This document shows, in pieces, positions 50,898 to 50,911 of a stretch of DNA of 50,911 bases. Numbering within the stretch: the stretch's first letter is position 1; every line of letters begins with the position of its first letter. The notes under the pieces are model-generated. The model saw only the letters and a program-made list of their open reading frames with translations. It ran no database searches and was not told the origin of the DNA. Where the stretch lies: positions 1 through 50,911 of the forward strand of contig JAGLTB010000076.1 in the NCBI GenBank assembly GCA_023270155.1, written 5' to 3'. The translations under genes and the position numbers were made by a program. Source of the DNA: Candidatus Heimdallarchaeota archaeon. Lineage in GTDB: Archaea > Asgardarchaeota > Heimdallarchaeia > Heimdallarchaeales > Heimdallarchaeaceae.

Positions 50898-50911
50898 TAT
50901 CTCGTCACCGT

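Overview
This is AT-rich archaeal chromosome with almost no spare DNA; no gene-free stretch reaches 300 bases. The gene set is purely archaeal: r-proteins eL21 and eS27, Rpo subunits F and L, TFE, TFS, PCNA, GINS, aRF1, aIF2 alpha, SRP54, exosome Csl4, Nop10, NAC and an A/V-type ATPase. Three of the four tRNA genes carry introns at position 37/38. Features such as the PWHxG-type ValRS, full-length Hef, charged extensions on r-proteins, a proline-rich membrane protein and a bactofilin-like protein suggest the TACK/Asgard part of the tree. An Asgard (Heimdall-like) host is my favoured guess, but nothing here proves it.

Layout. (1) 1-3634, minus strand: a split r-protein operon, rpl22-rps3-rpl29-rnp1-rps17-rpl14-rpl24, the last cut by the window edge. 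Upstream of it lies valS (3798-6275) with a palindrome at its promoter. (2) 6479-14131: accessory-like stretch with an MFS exporter, Hef, a UPF0148 protein, an NTF2-like protein, intron-bearing tRNA-Ile, two tandem DinB-like genes, a cupin protein of the phosphoglucose isomerase family that has lost its metal histidines, and a small winged-helix protein. (3) 14289-19047: aRF1, UMP kinase, AspRS, intron-bearing tRNA-Leu(TAA), bactofilin-like protein. (4) 19113-26736, plus strand: a long run of translation and RNA-modification genes: srp54, trmY, pus10, rpl21e, rpoF, DUF655, ksgA, an Mtq2-like methyltransferase, trmJ and a METTL5-like methyltransferase. (5) 26755-30512, mostly minus: nop10, aIF2 alpha, then RNase III-like, rpoL, a DUF2067-like protein and csl4, with plus-strand DUF99 in between. 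(6) 30638-43234: ATPase subunits D, F, H/G, A and B in three separate places, interleaved with a proline-rich membrane protein, rpiA, a PIN-KH ATPase, tRNA splicing endonuclease, Taw2-like methyltransferase, a PUA protein, NAC, a small membrane protein and a phosphohexomutase. (7) 43257-48351: ComB-like phosphatase, tRNA-Pro, flavin reductase, VOC protein, AlkD-like protein, TFE, M24 peptidase, intron-bearing tRNA-Leu(CAA). (8) 48421-50897: eS27, GINS, PCNA, an OB-fold protein and TFS.

How the genes connect. TrmY and Pus10 act in sequence on tRNA position 54. The Mtq2-like enzyme is expected to methylate the GGQ glutamine of the aRF1 encoded about 9 kb away. EndA would splice the three intron-bearing tRNAs present here. 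Csl4, RNase III-like protein and rpoL form an RNA synthesis and decay cluster, and GINS, PCNA, OB-fold protein and TFS form a replication and transcription cluster. Start codons were chosen from Shine-Dalgarno (GGTGA/GGAG) or leaderless TATA spacing; many genes use GTG or TTG.
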